Of a stretch of DNA of 64,000 nt, positions 7,500 through 15,511 are shown in pieces. The notes under the pieces were generated by a model. That model saw nothing but the letters and a program-made list of their open reading frames with translations. It had not been told where the DNA came from and did not search any database. Source of the stretch: Planococcus versutus. GTDB lineage: Bacteria; Bacillota; Bacilli; Bacillales_A; Planococcaceae. The stretch lies in the NCBI RefSeq assembly GCF_001186155.3, contig NZ_CP016540.2, positions 186,001 through 250,000 on the forward strand, written 5' to 3'. The stretch's first letter is position 1. The number at the start of each line of letters is the position of its first letter. Both the position numbers and the translations under genes were made by a program.

Positions 7500-8336
7500 C
7501 TAGACACGTCCAATTTCATTGACGGCTTTTTCCATGCTGCGATCATAAGCTTGAATTACTTTTTGGTTCGATTCAAAACCACGGTATGTGGTCATCATGT
7601 CTGTCATGGTTTTCGTCAAATCAACATTCGACTGTTCAACAAACCCTTGTTTAAGAAAGTTCTCCGTCCCCTCAAGCAAATCGACGGTATCGACAAACTG
7701 AGGAAGCGCTTCTGGATTACCTGCCCAGCGCAAGAGATTTTGACCTTCTTTTACAAATTGATCAGAATTGTCAGTATAGCCGATCCATAAACGGTTTTCC
7801 CGTGTGCCATCAGCTAACACAACTTGCCCATTTTCTTGTACAGTAAAATCAGTTGAACCGACTTGTATGCGTTGTAAATTTTCTCCTAAAACAGCAAAAC
7901 CTTCGCTAGTCGTTAAATATCCTTCAGTGTCTACAGCAAAAGTGCCATTTTTGGTATAACGTGTCTCTCCATTTTCTGCAGTGACAGCAAAAACCATCGA
8001 ACCTTTAGTTTGAGTGTCAGGATTCAAAGGCAATAGTTCATCTAGCAATGCCATGTCTGTTGAATTTTCTGTTTCTCTTAAAGGACCTTGAAGAAAAGAG
8101 GGAATTCCTTCTTGGGTGTAGACACCAGTTGTTAAAGTACCAATATTTTGTGAGACTATTGTACCTTTTTTACCGCCTTCAATTGCTTTAATCAGCTGTT
8201 CAGGAAAAGCGCGGAATACGGTTTGGTCTTCTTTAAAACCAGGAGTATTCGCATTAGAAAGATTATTTGTCAATATTTGTTGCTGTCTATTGTTAGCCAT
8301 CATGCCTGATGTAGCAGTATATAACCCACGAAACAT
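7500..8336 (-). CDS. flhO: Flagellar hook-basal body protein FlhO
   Basis: A rod protein of the FlgF/FlgG family, first gene of the minus-strand flhO-flhP pair. The 278-residue protein starts MFRGLYTATSGMMANNRQQ, contains NNLSNANTPGFKEDQ, and ends with QSNVDLTKTMTDMMTTYRGFESNQKVIQAYDRSM, the paired D0 helices of the family. ATG at 8336 follows GAGAGGAAG; the open frame runs a few codons further with no better site. As in B. subtilis, it is separate from the main fla operon. Confidence 0.9.
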   Translation of the reverse strand: MFRGLYTATSGMMANNRQQQILTNNLSNANTPGFKEDQTVFRAFPEQLIKAIEGGKKGTIVSQNIGTLTTGVYTQEGIPSFLQGPLRETENSTDMALLDELLPLNPDTQTKGSMVFAVTAENGETRYTKNGTFAVDTEGYLTTSEGFAVLGENLQRIQVGSTDFTVQENGQVVLADGTRENRLWIGYTDNSDQFVKEGQNLLRWAGNPEALPQFVDTVDLLEGTENFLKQGFVEQSNVDLTKTMTDMMTTYRGFESNQKVIQAYDRSMEKAVNEIGRV

Positions 8337-8718
8337 ATCATTTCTTCCTCTCAAAAGTAGCTTCGATATTCCTCGCGTATCATAACATTTTAACTAGAAA
8401 AAAAATAGAGACTTTTAGATTAATATGGAAAAAATATCTTTTAATTTTTATAAAAAGAAAAATATACAAAATTATTGAATCGTGATACTATCATTTTGGT
8501 ATTATTATTAGAAAATAGTACGAAATAATTATTTTAATAGCAGAAACTGATAGTTGTACGGTGAATAAAAGCTATTAAAAAGATAAAATCTCAAGATTTA
8601 ACGTTTATTAAATGAAAGATATAGATAGTTAATCATTAAAGTTTCTACTTATTGATCCATCTTTATCCAAAGGTGGGTTTTTAAATCAAGAATTTTTGTT
8701 AAAAAAAGGAGTTTATCA
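8337..8718. other. AT-rich divergent regulatory region between flhO and flgB
   Basis: About 380 very AT-rich bases without a gene, separating the divergent flhO and flgB transcripts, so it should hold both promoters. I see AAAGGAG before flgB and TTGAAT...TATTAT-like sequences near 8475-8506, but none with good enough spacing to call. No sigma-D GCCGATAT box is visible on either strand. Confidence 0.5.
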
Positions 8719-9120
8719 ATGAATATATTCCCTAAATCATTAGAATCTATGGAACAAGCTTTATCTGCTTCGACACTTCGTCAACGTGTTCATTCAGCCA
8801 ATATTGCAAATGTTGATACGGCTAATTACAAAAGTAAAAAAGTCGATTTTCAAGCATCATTAAATACAGCAATAACTAATCAGGGTCTTTCGAGCTACAA
8901 GACAAGTGATCGTCATTTGTCTTTTAGTAATGAATCTTCAAACTCAACTACCAAAGTACTGACGAATAATTCTACTCAATACAACCACAATGGCAATAAT
9001 GTCGATATGGATGTAGAAATGGCAGAACTGGCGAAAAACCAATTATGGTATAACGCGGTTACGGAACGAGTCAACGGCAAACTCAACAGTCTCAGTTCAG
9101 TAATTAATGGAGGGAGATAG
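8719..9120 (+). CDS. flgB: Flagellar basal-body rod protein FlgB
   Basis: Proximal rod subunit. The 133-residue protein starts with IFPKSLESMEQALSAST, contains the rod signature HSANIANVDTANYKSKKVDF and ends NNVDMDVEMAELAKNQLWYNAVTERVN, all typical of FlgB. ATG at 8719 follows AAAAAAGGAG. It opens the main fla run, and flgC begins five bases after its stop. Confidence 0.95.
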   Translation: MNIFPKSLESMEQALSASTLRQRVHSANIANVDTANYKSKKVDFQASLNTAITNQGLSSYKTSDRHLSFSNESSNSTTKVLTNNSTQYNHNGNNVDMDVEMAELAKNQLWYNAVTERVNGKLNSLSSVINGGR

Positions 9121-9125
9121 CAAAG

Positions 9126-9581
9126 ATGAGTTTATTTAATGGCTTTAACATTAGTGCTTCCGGGCTAACAGCAAATCGTCTTCGTATGGACGTTGTCTCG
9201 GCTAATATTGCCAACGCCAACACAAATCGTGCCGAACTGGTAGATGGCGAATGGATGCCTTATCGCCGAAAAACGGTAGAGCTGTCGCAAAGCGATGTAT
9301 CTCCTTTTGCTAATCAATTGCAGTCGGTCATGAACCGAGGCAATCATGCAGTAAGCGGTGTCAAAGCTTCAGAAATCAGAGAAGACAACACACCTTTCAC
9401 ATTAAACTACGATCCAGATCATCCAGATGCAGGAGAAGACGGCTATGTACGAACTTCGAATGTGGATCCTTTAAAAGAAATGGTCGATTTGATGTCTGCG
9501 ACGCGTTCATACGAAGCGAACGTCACCGCATTGAATGCATCCAAAAGCATGTTTATGAAAGCTTTGGAAATCGGGAAATAA
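9126..9581 (+). CDS. flgC: Flagellar basal-body rod protein FlgC
   Basis: Proximal rod subunit partnering FlgB. The 151-residue protein has FNISASGLTANRLRMDVVSANIANANTNRAE at its N-terminus and the C-terminal SNVDPLKEMVDLMSATRSYEANVTALNASKSMFMKALEIGK helix, matching FlgC. ATG at 9126 follows GGAGGGAGATAG. In B. subtilis fliE follows directly; here a repeat pair of nearly 400 bases intervenes. Confidence 0.95.
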   Translation: MSLFNGFNISASGLTANRLRMDVVSANIANANTNRAELVDGEWMPYRRKTVELSQSDVSPFANQLQSVMNRGNHAVSGVKASEIREDNTPFTLNYDPDHPDAGEDGYVRTSNVDPLKEMVDLMSATRSYEANVTALNASKSMFMKALEIGK

Positions 9582-9604
9582 CTTATGGTTAGATAGCGAG
9601 GGGC

Positions 9605-9770
9605 AAAGAAATCGCTCTAGGCGGACGCTTTTTGGGTTATGCAGCTGATGCGACAAGACGTCGCATCAGCTGCCAAGGCACTGCTTTAGTCGATTCTCCT
9701 TCGCTGCGCTCAGTCAAGGGTCTTCAGCTCGCGCTGATCCCCCAGTCGCCGCTTCCGCTCTTTCTTCTAG
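9605..9770. repeat. Class-1 palindromic element with an inserted hairpin
   Basis: A class-1 element in the same orientation as 6292-6419 (ATCGCTCTAGGCGGACGC at the left, GTCGCCGCTTCCGCTC at the right), enlarged by a perfect hairpin at 9641-9673 (GCAGCTGATGCGAC pairing with GTCGCATCAGCTGC). A homologous hairpin with covarying arms lies at 303-338. Confidence 0.75.
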
Positions 9771-9805
9771 GAGTAGTGAAATAATAAGTGGTTTCAACTA
9801 TTAGG

Positions 9806-9926
9806 GCATGTAGCAAAATAGCGGAGACTCCCGCGGGATAGCGAAGTGCCGAAATCCACTCGGGCGTTTAGCCCGAGTTAGTTCGGCGCAAGCCCGCAGG
9901 AAAGCGGAGCTATGTTGCGGAATGTC
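9806..9926. repeat. Class-2 palindromic element, copy 3
   Basis: The arms are GCATGTAGCAAAATAGC and GCTATGTTGCGGAATGTC, with the same ACTCGGGC/GCCCGAGT tip as copies 1 and 2 and a different loop. It ends 49 bases before fliE, close to its spacing before motA. Confidence 0.8.
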
Positions 9927-9975
9927 TACAGAAAAACGATAAATCTAAACCTACTATAACTACCTAGGAGGCACT

Positions 9976-10272
9976 ATGGAAAAAATTAGCGGAATTCAAA
10001 CGCCTTTTATTCAAAACCAATTATTCGACAAAGTGAAGCCAGACAACAAAGTTGAAGGGTTCGGGGAAATATTCAAAGATGCGTTGAAAGAAGTAAGCAA
10101 AGCACAAAATGAATCAGATAAATTAACCAATCAGTTGGTGACAGGAGAAGTTCAAGATGTGCACGAAGTGATGATTGCGTCACAAAAAGCTAGCTTGTCG
10201 TTGCAGATGACGATGCAAGTACGCAATAAGGTTGTTGAGGCTTACCAAGAAGTAATGAGAATGCAAGTATGA
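9976..10272 (+). CDS. fliE: Flagellar hook-basal body complex protein FliE
   Basis: FliE links the MS ring to the proximal rod and is the first rod component exported. The 98-residue protein ends with the family signature HEVMIASQKASLSLQMTMQVRNKVVEAYQEVMRMQ. ATG 9976 follows CTAGGAGGCACT. fliF follows after seven bases. The upstream class-2 repeat separates it from flgBC, so it may need its own promoter or read-through across the repeat. Confidence 0.93.
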   Translation: MEKISGIQTPFIQNQLFDKVKPDNKVEGFGEIFKDALKEVSKAQNESDKLTNQLVTGEVQDVHEVMIASQKASLSLQMTMQVRNKVVEAYQEVMRMQV

Positions 10273-10279
10273 CGAATAA

Positions 10280-11923
10280 ATGAAAGAGAAGTTTTTAGCA
10301 TATAAATTGAAGCTGAGTGAGTCATGGACTAGTTTTTCTCCTGTAACCAAATGGTCTGTTATTGGCTCTTTTTTTATCACCTTGATTATTCTGGCTGTTT
10401 TCGTTTTCTTTAGCAATCAATCCAATTTTTCTGTCTTGTATTCAGATTTATCAGCGGCTGAAGCTGGCGAAATTAAAGTAGCTATCGAAGAACAAGCAAT
10501 TCCAGTAGAGGTGTCAGCAGATGGTAAAACCATCAGTGTGCCAGAAGAACATTTGGCTAATTTAAAAGTGAGTTTAGCAGCAGAAGGCATACCGAAAAAT
10601 GGCAATGTCAATTATGGAACATTCAGTGAAAATATGGGGCTTGGTATGACGGACCGCCATTTTGACGTAGTAGAACGAGATGCTATGCAAAATGAGCTGG
10701 CGTATTTGATTGAACAAATTGATGGCGTGACAGAAGCAAACGTCATGATTACATTGCCAAAAGAAAACATTTGGATTACCGATGAAGAACAGACATCTAC
10801 AGCTTCCATTGTGATCAAAGGTGATTCGACACTGCAATTAGATCAGAAACAAATTAACGGGCTTTATCATTTAATCAGTAAGTCAGTTCCAAGTTTACCA
10901 GCTGAACAAATTGTCATTATGGATCAAAATGGCCAAGTTTTTGAAGTGCAAGATGCTAATCAAGTGGATACGAATTTGTCGGCGTATCAACAACACCGCG
11001 AAATTCAAAAAGGCATCGAGCAAGATATTCAACGTGAATTGCAGCAAATGCTTGGATTGTTACTGGGACAAGATAAAGTGGTTGTTTCTGTTATGGCAAG
11101 TATCGATTTTACAAAAGAAAAACGAGAAGAGAAATTGGTAGAACCTGTTGATCTTGAAAAGTTCGAAGGATTAGATATTAGTGTGGAACGAATTGTCGAA
11201 ACGTATTCAAGTGAAGGTACAGTTGTTGAAGACGCAGCAGGAACCGGCGAAACCGAAGTTGCCAATTACCCAGGTGCAGACGGAGCTGGTAATAGCAAAT
11301 CGGAACGAACAGAAGAGCGGATTAACAGTGAAGTAAACCGGATCAATCGACAAATCGAGAAAAGTCCTTACGTGATTGATGACATTACCATTAATGTAGG
11401 AGTGGAACCACCTGTTGCTGAAAACCCAGCTAGCTTAACGCAAGAAAACATTACGGATATTAGTAATTTGTTAAAAAACGCTGTTAGTACGTCATTGAGT
11501 ATGAACGATTTTAGAGCAACAGATATCGAATTGGAAGACCGAATTTCAGTTTTTGCAACCGAATTCCAAGGACGTCCGGCAATTGAAGATGAAAAACCAG
11601 AAACGACGTTTTTAGCAGGGATTCCGACGGCTCTCATTCTAGCTGTTGCTGGTGCAATTATATTGTTATTGGTTATTGTTATCGCATTAATAATGCGACG
11701 TAAAAAGAAAAACCAAACCAATTTAGAAGAAGCGGAATATAGTTTTGAAGGATTTGAAAAAGCGTTAGCTAAATCAAATCAAGTAGAAATCGAAGATGAA
11801 GAAATCGACTTATCAGAGTTTAGCAATCGATCAAATCCGAAACGCAAAACGATTGAAAAATTGGCTAAAGGGCGACCTGAAGACTTTACAAAATTGTTGC
11901 GGTCATGGATGGCAGATGACTAG
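10280..11923 (+). CDS. fliF: Flagellar MS-ring protein FliF
   Basis: FliF forms the membrane-supramembrane ring, the platform for the rotor and export gate. The 547-residue protein has an N-terminal membrane helix (about 26-46), the ring-building motifs (FSVLYSDLSAAEAGEI, and GMTDRHFDVVERDAMQNELA within the YscJ/FliF domain), a disordered linker, a second membrane helix near 450-472, and the acidic C-terminal tail that binds FliG (IEKLAKGRPEDFTKLLRSWM). No strong ribosome binding site precedes ATG 10280; coupling to fliE is likely. Confidence 0.95.
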   Translation: MKEKFLAYKLKLSESWTSFSPVTKWSVIGSFFITLIILAVFVFFSNQSNFSVLYSDLSAAEAGEIKVAIEEQAIPVEVSADGKTISVPEEHLANLKVSLAAEGIPKNGNVNYGTFSENMGLGMTDRHFDVVERDAMQNELAYLIEQIDGVTEANVMITLPKENIWITDEEQTSTASIVIKGDSTLQLDQKQINGLYHLISKSVPSLPAEQIVIMDQNGQVFEVQDANQVDTNLSAYQQHREIQKGIEQDIQRELQQMLGLLLGQDKVVVSVMASIDFTKEKREEKLVEPVDLEKFEGLDISVERIVETYSSEGTVVEDAAGTGETEVANYPGADGAGNSKSERTEERINSEVNRINRQIEKSPYVIDDITINVGVEPPVAENPASLTQENITDISNLLKNAVSTSLSMNDFRATDIELEDRISVFATEFQGRPAIEDEKPETTFLAGIPTALILAVAGAIILLLVIVIALIMRRKKKNQTNLEEAEYSFEGFEKALAKSNQVEIEDEEIDLSEFSNRSNPKRKTIEKLAKGRPEDFTKLLRSWMADD

Positions 11924-11934
11924 GAGAGTGTCTA

Positions 11935-12948
11935 ATGGTTAGAGGAATACATGAGTTGACAGGGATTCAAAAAGTAGCCATTTTATTGGTTGGTTTGGGA
12001 CCTGAAGTTTCTATTGAAATATTTAAGCAATTGACAGAGCCAGAAATTGATCAACTGACGATGGAAATTTCCAATGTCCGGCAGCTGAAAAACAGCCAAA
12101 CGGAAAGAGTCATTAATGAATTTTATGAAATGATTCTAGCACAGGATTATATGAATGAGGGCGGGTTAGTTTATGCCCGAAACATTCTCGAGCAAGCACT
12201 GGGAAAAGACAAAGCGATGGACACGATCAGCCGTTTGTCGAACCGACTTCAAGTAAAGCCATTTAGTTTTGCTCGAAAAGCTGACCCCAATCAGATTTTG
12301 AATATTCTTCAACACGAACAAGCGCAAACCATTGCGTTAGTGCTGTCTTATTTAGACGCCAAACAATCATCTAAAATCTTGGCAGAGCTGCCAAGTGGAA
12401 AACAAGCAGAAGTTGCAAGACGCATTGCTTTAATGGAAAGTACTTCACCAGACGTTATTCATCAAGTCGAGCAAATTTTGGAGCGCAAGCTGACTGCGAC
12501 TGGCAGCCAAGATTATACCGCGACTGGAGGAGTCGAAGCAATTGTTCGTGTGTTGAGCAATGTGGACCGAAGTACAGAAAAATCTATTTTGGGCGAACTT
12601 GAAAAAGACAATCCCGAATTGGTTTCAGAAATCAAGAAACGGATGTTTGTTTTTGAGGACATTGTCAAACTTGAAAGTCGTTCTGTTCAACGAATTGTTC
12701 GTGAAGTCAGCGATGCTGATTTGACATTTGCATTGAAAGTAGCAAGCGAAGAAGTAAAAGACAGTATTTATCAAAATATGTCGACACGTCGAGCAGAGAC
12801 TATCCATGAAGAAATCGAAGTTATGGGTCCTGTGAAACTAAAAGATGTGGAAAATGCGCAAACAAATATTGTTGGCTTGATTCGAAGTATGGAAGAAAAA
12901 GGGGAAATTGATGTGTCGCGTGGAGGAGGAGAAGAAATAATTGTCTAA
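11935..12948 (+). CDS. fliG: Flagellar motor switch protein FliG
   Basis: FliG is the rotor protein that receives torque from MotA. The 337-residue protein shows the three-domain layout: an N-domain binding FliF (LTGIQKVAILLVGLGPEVS), a middle domain with the EHPQ-like motif written here as LQHEQAQTIALVLSYL, and a C-domain with the charged torque helix (around DLTFALKVASEEVKDSIYQNMSTRRAE). ATG 11935 follows TAGGAGAG. Its end overlaps fliH by eight bases. Confidence 0.95.
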   Translation: MVRGIHELTGIQKVAILLVGLGPEVSIEIFKQLTEPEIDQLTMEISNVRQLKNSQTERVINEFYEMILAQDYMNEGGLVYARNILEQALGKDKAMDTISRLSNRLQVKPFSFARKADPNQILNILQHEQAQTIALVLSYLDAKQSSKILAELPSGKQAEVARRIALMESTSPDVIHQVEQILERKLTATGSQDYTATGGVEAIVRVLSNVDRSTEKSILGELEKDNPELVSEIKKRMFVFEDIVKLESRSVQRIVREVSDADLTFALKVASEEVKDSIYQNMSTRRAETIHEEIEVMGPVKLKDVENAQTNIVGLIRSMEEKGEIDVSRGGGEEIIV

Positions 12949-13738
12949 TATCATTCGGCTTTCTCAACCCCTTTCTGAAGAAACAAAAGTCATTCAAACA
13001 CGTAAAATCGAAACTAAAAAAACTGTTTATAGGGATCAAGAATCAGATCCGAGACAGCAACGTCAGCAGTTGCTTCAAGAAATCAATGAGTTGGAATCTC
13101 GACGTAAACAATTGCAAACTCAGATTTTAAGCGACCAGCAAAATGCACAAAGTGAAATCGATAACTGGTGGCAAGAAAAACAAAAAGAATCGCAACAGCA
13201 TGCAGAAAGAGTCGAACAACAAGCCAAGCAACAAGGGTTTCAGACGGGGTTTACACAAGGCCTGGAACAAGCAGAGCAAGACAGTGTTGAAAAAAGGTTG
13301 GAAATGACTCATTTATTGGAAGTCGCTTACGAAGAACAAGCGAACATTATCCAGCAGGCAGAACCTTTCTTGCTGTCACTGAGTGTGACGATTGCCGAAA
13401 AAGTGATTCACAATGAACTGACACAAGATACACAGCAGCTAGTGAGTATTATTCAGCATGCATTAAAGCAAGTAGAAGAAGTAGAAGACGTCACCATGCA
13501 AGTTTCTCCTAAAGATTATCCAATTATTCTTCCGTTTTTAGAAGAATTGAAAACGTACATTAAAGCCGATTCAGAACTAAAACTAGTTCCTGTAGCGAAC
13601 TTAACAACAGGTGGCTGCAGAATTCATACAGCAAGTGGATCTTATGACGCGATGATCGATAATCAGTTAGAAGAAATCAAAAATCAATTGCTTGCTTACT
13701 GTGAGGAGAAAACCAACGATGAACTTGTGGGAAGGTGA
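12941..13738 (+). CDS. fliH: Flagellar export ATPase regulator FliH
   Basis: FliH forms the peripheral stalk that binds and restrains the ATPase FliI. The 265-residue protein has a long Gln/Glu-rich coiled coil (about 30-110) and a C-terminal domain with LSVTIAEKVIHNEL and the GGCRIHTASGSYDA motif. The TTG start at 12941 overlaps fliG and gives MSNIIRL, the same opening as B. subtilis FliH; GGAGGAGAAG lies just upstream. It overlaps fliI by 20 bases. Confidence 0.92.
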   Translation: MSNIIRLSQPLSEETKVIQTRKIETKKTVYRDQESDPRQQRQQLLQEINELESRRKQLQTQILSDQQNAQSEIDNWWQEKQKESQQHAERVEQQAKQQGFQTGFTQGLEQAEQDSVEKRLEMTHLLEVAYEEQANIIQQAEPFLLSLSVTIAEKVIHNELTQDTQQLVSIIQHALKQVEEVEDVTMQVSPKDYPIILPFLEELKTYIKADSELKLVPVANLTTGGCRIHTASGSYDAMIDNQLEEIKNQLLAYCEEKTNDELVGR

Positions 13739-15035
13739 ATACCTGGAATTGCTGAGTGACATTGAACCGATTAAAAAGCATGGGAAAGTGATTCAAGTAA
13801 TTGGTTTAACGATTGAATCACGAGGACCCAATGCGAAAATTGGTGAATTGTGTTTGCTTTATCCAAATCGCAACGAGCCACCAATCGAAGCAGAAGTGGT
13901 TGGATTTAAAGAAAACAGAATCATGCTTATGCCACTTCAGGACCTTTCGCAAGTGGGGCCGGGATGTTTAGTCGTTGCAACAGGAGGACCACTTCAGATT
14001 AAAGTAGGTCCTTCTATTTTAGGAAAAGTTTTGGACGGAACGGGGATGCCGCTTGACGAAAGCTTGTTGCCTCGTGGCTTGAAAAAATATTCTACTAATA
14101 ACGCACCTCCCAACCCATTAAAGCGCCCAAGAATCGATAAACCTTTAGAAGTTGGAGTTCGTGCCATCGACGGTTTGCTGACTGTGGGTCAAGGTCAACG
14201 CATTGGGGTATTTGCGGGAAGTGGTGTTGGGAAAAGTACGTTAATGGGTATGATTGCACGTAACACAGAAGCGGATATTAATGTTATTGCTCTCGTTGGA
14301 GAGCGTGGAAGAGAAGTTCGCGACTTTATTGAACGTGATTTAGGTCCTGAAGGGCTGAAGAAATCGGTAGTCGTTGCAGCAACTTCAGACCAAACACCTA
14401 TGCAGCGCATTAAAGCAGCTCTGACTGCAACCGCAATTGCTGAATATTTCCGGGATCAAGGGAAAAACGTCATGTTGATGATGGATTCAGTTACGCGGTT
14501 TGCGATGGCACAGCGAGAAGTGGGTCTTGCAGTAGGAGAGCCTCCGACTAGTAAAGGCTATACACCAAGTGTTTTTGCATTGTTACCCAAACTGCTCGAA
14601 CGTTCGGGCACTTCTAGTAAAGGCACAATCACTGCTTTTTATACAGTGTTAGTGGACGGAGACGATATGAACGAACCGATTGCTGATGCGGTGCGCGGAA
14701 TTTTAGATGGTCACATTGTGTTGGATCGTAAAATTGCTCAAAAAGGTCAATTTCCAGCGATTAATGTGATGGCGAGTGTTAGCCGTGTCATGCACGAAGT
14801 GGTTTCAGAAGAACATCAACAAGCCGCACGTGATTTCAAGCGTCTGTTAGCAGCGTATGAAACGTCAGAAGATCTTATCAACATCGGAGCTTACAAGAGT
14901 GGGGCGAACAAGGAAATTGATGATGCCATTCGAGCCTATCCGCTAATTCGAGAATACTTGCAACAAGACATTTACGAGAAAGCCAAAATAGAAGAAAGTG
15001 TTGAACGGCTATCCGCACAATTTGGAGGAATTTAA
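13719..15035 (+). CDS. fliI: Flagellum-specific ATPase FliI
   Basis: FliI is the hexameric F1-beta-like ATPase of the flagellar export apparatus. The 438-residue protein has the P-loop GSGVGKST (about 167-174), the VGERGREVRDFIERDL segment, the Walker B-like LMMDSVTRFAMAQREV, and the GEPPTSKGYTPSVFALLPKLLER element. ATG at 13719 is chosen because GAGGAG lies upstream and the sequence begins like the family; the frame stays open further into fliH. Confidence 0.96.
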   Translation: MNLWEGEYLELLSDIEPIKKHGKVIQVIGLTIESRGPNAKIGELCLLYPNRNEPPIEAEVVGFKENRIMLMPLQDLSQVGPGCLVVATGGPLQIKVGPSILGKVLDGTGMPLDESLLPRGLKKYSTNNAPPNPLKRPRIDKPLEVGVRAIDGLLTVGQGQRIGVFAGSGVGKSTLMGMIARNTEADINVIALVGERGREVRDFIERDLGPEGLKKSVVVAATSDQTPMQRIKAALTATAIAEYFRDQGKNVMLMMDSVTRFAMAQREVGLAVGEPPTSKGYTPSVFALLPKLLERSGTSSKGTITAFYTVLVDGDDMNEPIADAVRGILDGHIVLDRKIAQKGQFPAINVMASVSRVMHEVVSEEHQQAARDFKRLLAAYETSEDLINIGAYKSGANKEIDDAIRAYPLIREYLQQDIYEKAKIEESVERLSAQFGGI

Positions 15036-15036
15036 A

Positions 15037-15507
15037 CTGACACAATTCAACTTTCGATTTCAAAAAATATTAGACTTAAAAGAAAATGAAAAGGGCTTTG
15101 CGCAGATCCAAATGGCTGAAGCTATGAAACAACATGAAGTAGGACATCAGCAAAAAAGAATGATTCAAAAAAAAATTATGGATATTGAGCAGTTAAAAAA
15201 CGCCAAACAGCAAAGTGGCGTCAACATTTCAGAACTTCGCATGTTAGAAGAGTACATCTATCAGCTTCAAGATCAATCGCTTTCTTCTGAAAGAGAATTG
15301 GAATATTTGCAGAAAAAGGTTTCAGCGTCTCAAAGCGTGCTGCAAGAAAAAGCAAAAGAAGAAAAAACGTGGGAAAACTTGAAGCAACAAAAACTAACGC
15401 ATTTCAAAGAAGAAAATAAAGCTGCTGAACAAAGCTTTTTCGACGAAATGGCAAGTACGCGATTTTATCGTCTAGCTAAAGCGAACAATTTAGCGGAAGG
15501 AACTTGA
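15037..15507 (+). CDS. fliJ: Flagellar export protein FliJ, probable CTG start
   Basis: FliJ is the small coiled-coil stalk protein that couples the FliI ATPase to the export gate. The protein (about 156 residues) is almost wholly helical, beginning FNFRFQKILDLKENEKGFAQ as in Bacillus FliJ. No ATG, GTG or TTG fits: the only well-placed start behind GGAGG (15024-15028) is CTG at 15037, eight bases downstream and one base after the fliI stop. In-frame TTG codons at 14998 and 15022 are upstream of, or part of, that ribosome binding site. Confidence 0.85.
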   Translation: MTQFNFRFQKILDLKENEKGFAQIQMAEAMKQHEVGHQQKRMIQKKIMDIEQLKNAKQQSGVNISELRMLEEYIYQLQDQSLSSERELEYLQKKVSASQSVLQEKAKEEKTWENLKQQKLTHFKEENKAAEQSFFDEMASTRFYRLAKANNLAEGT

Positions 15508-15511
15508 ACGT

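Noticed and set aside
8337..8400. Possible sigma-D promoter for flhO on the minus strand
   Set aside because: A TAAA with GGAATATC at about the right distance is present, but the GCCGATAT core is missing, so it is not better than chance.
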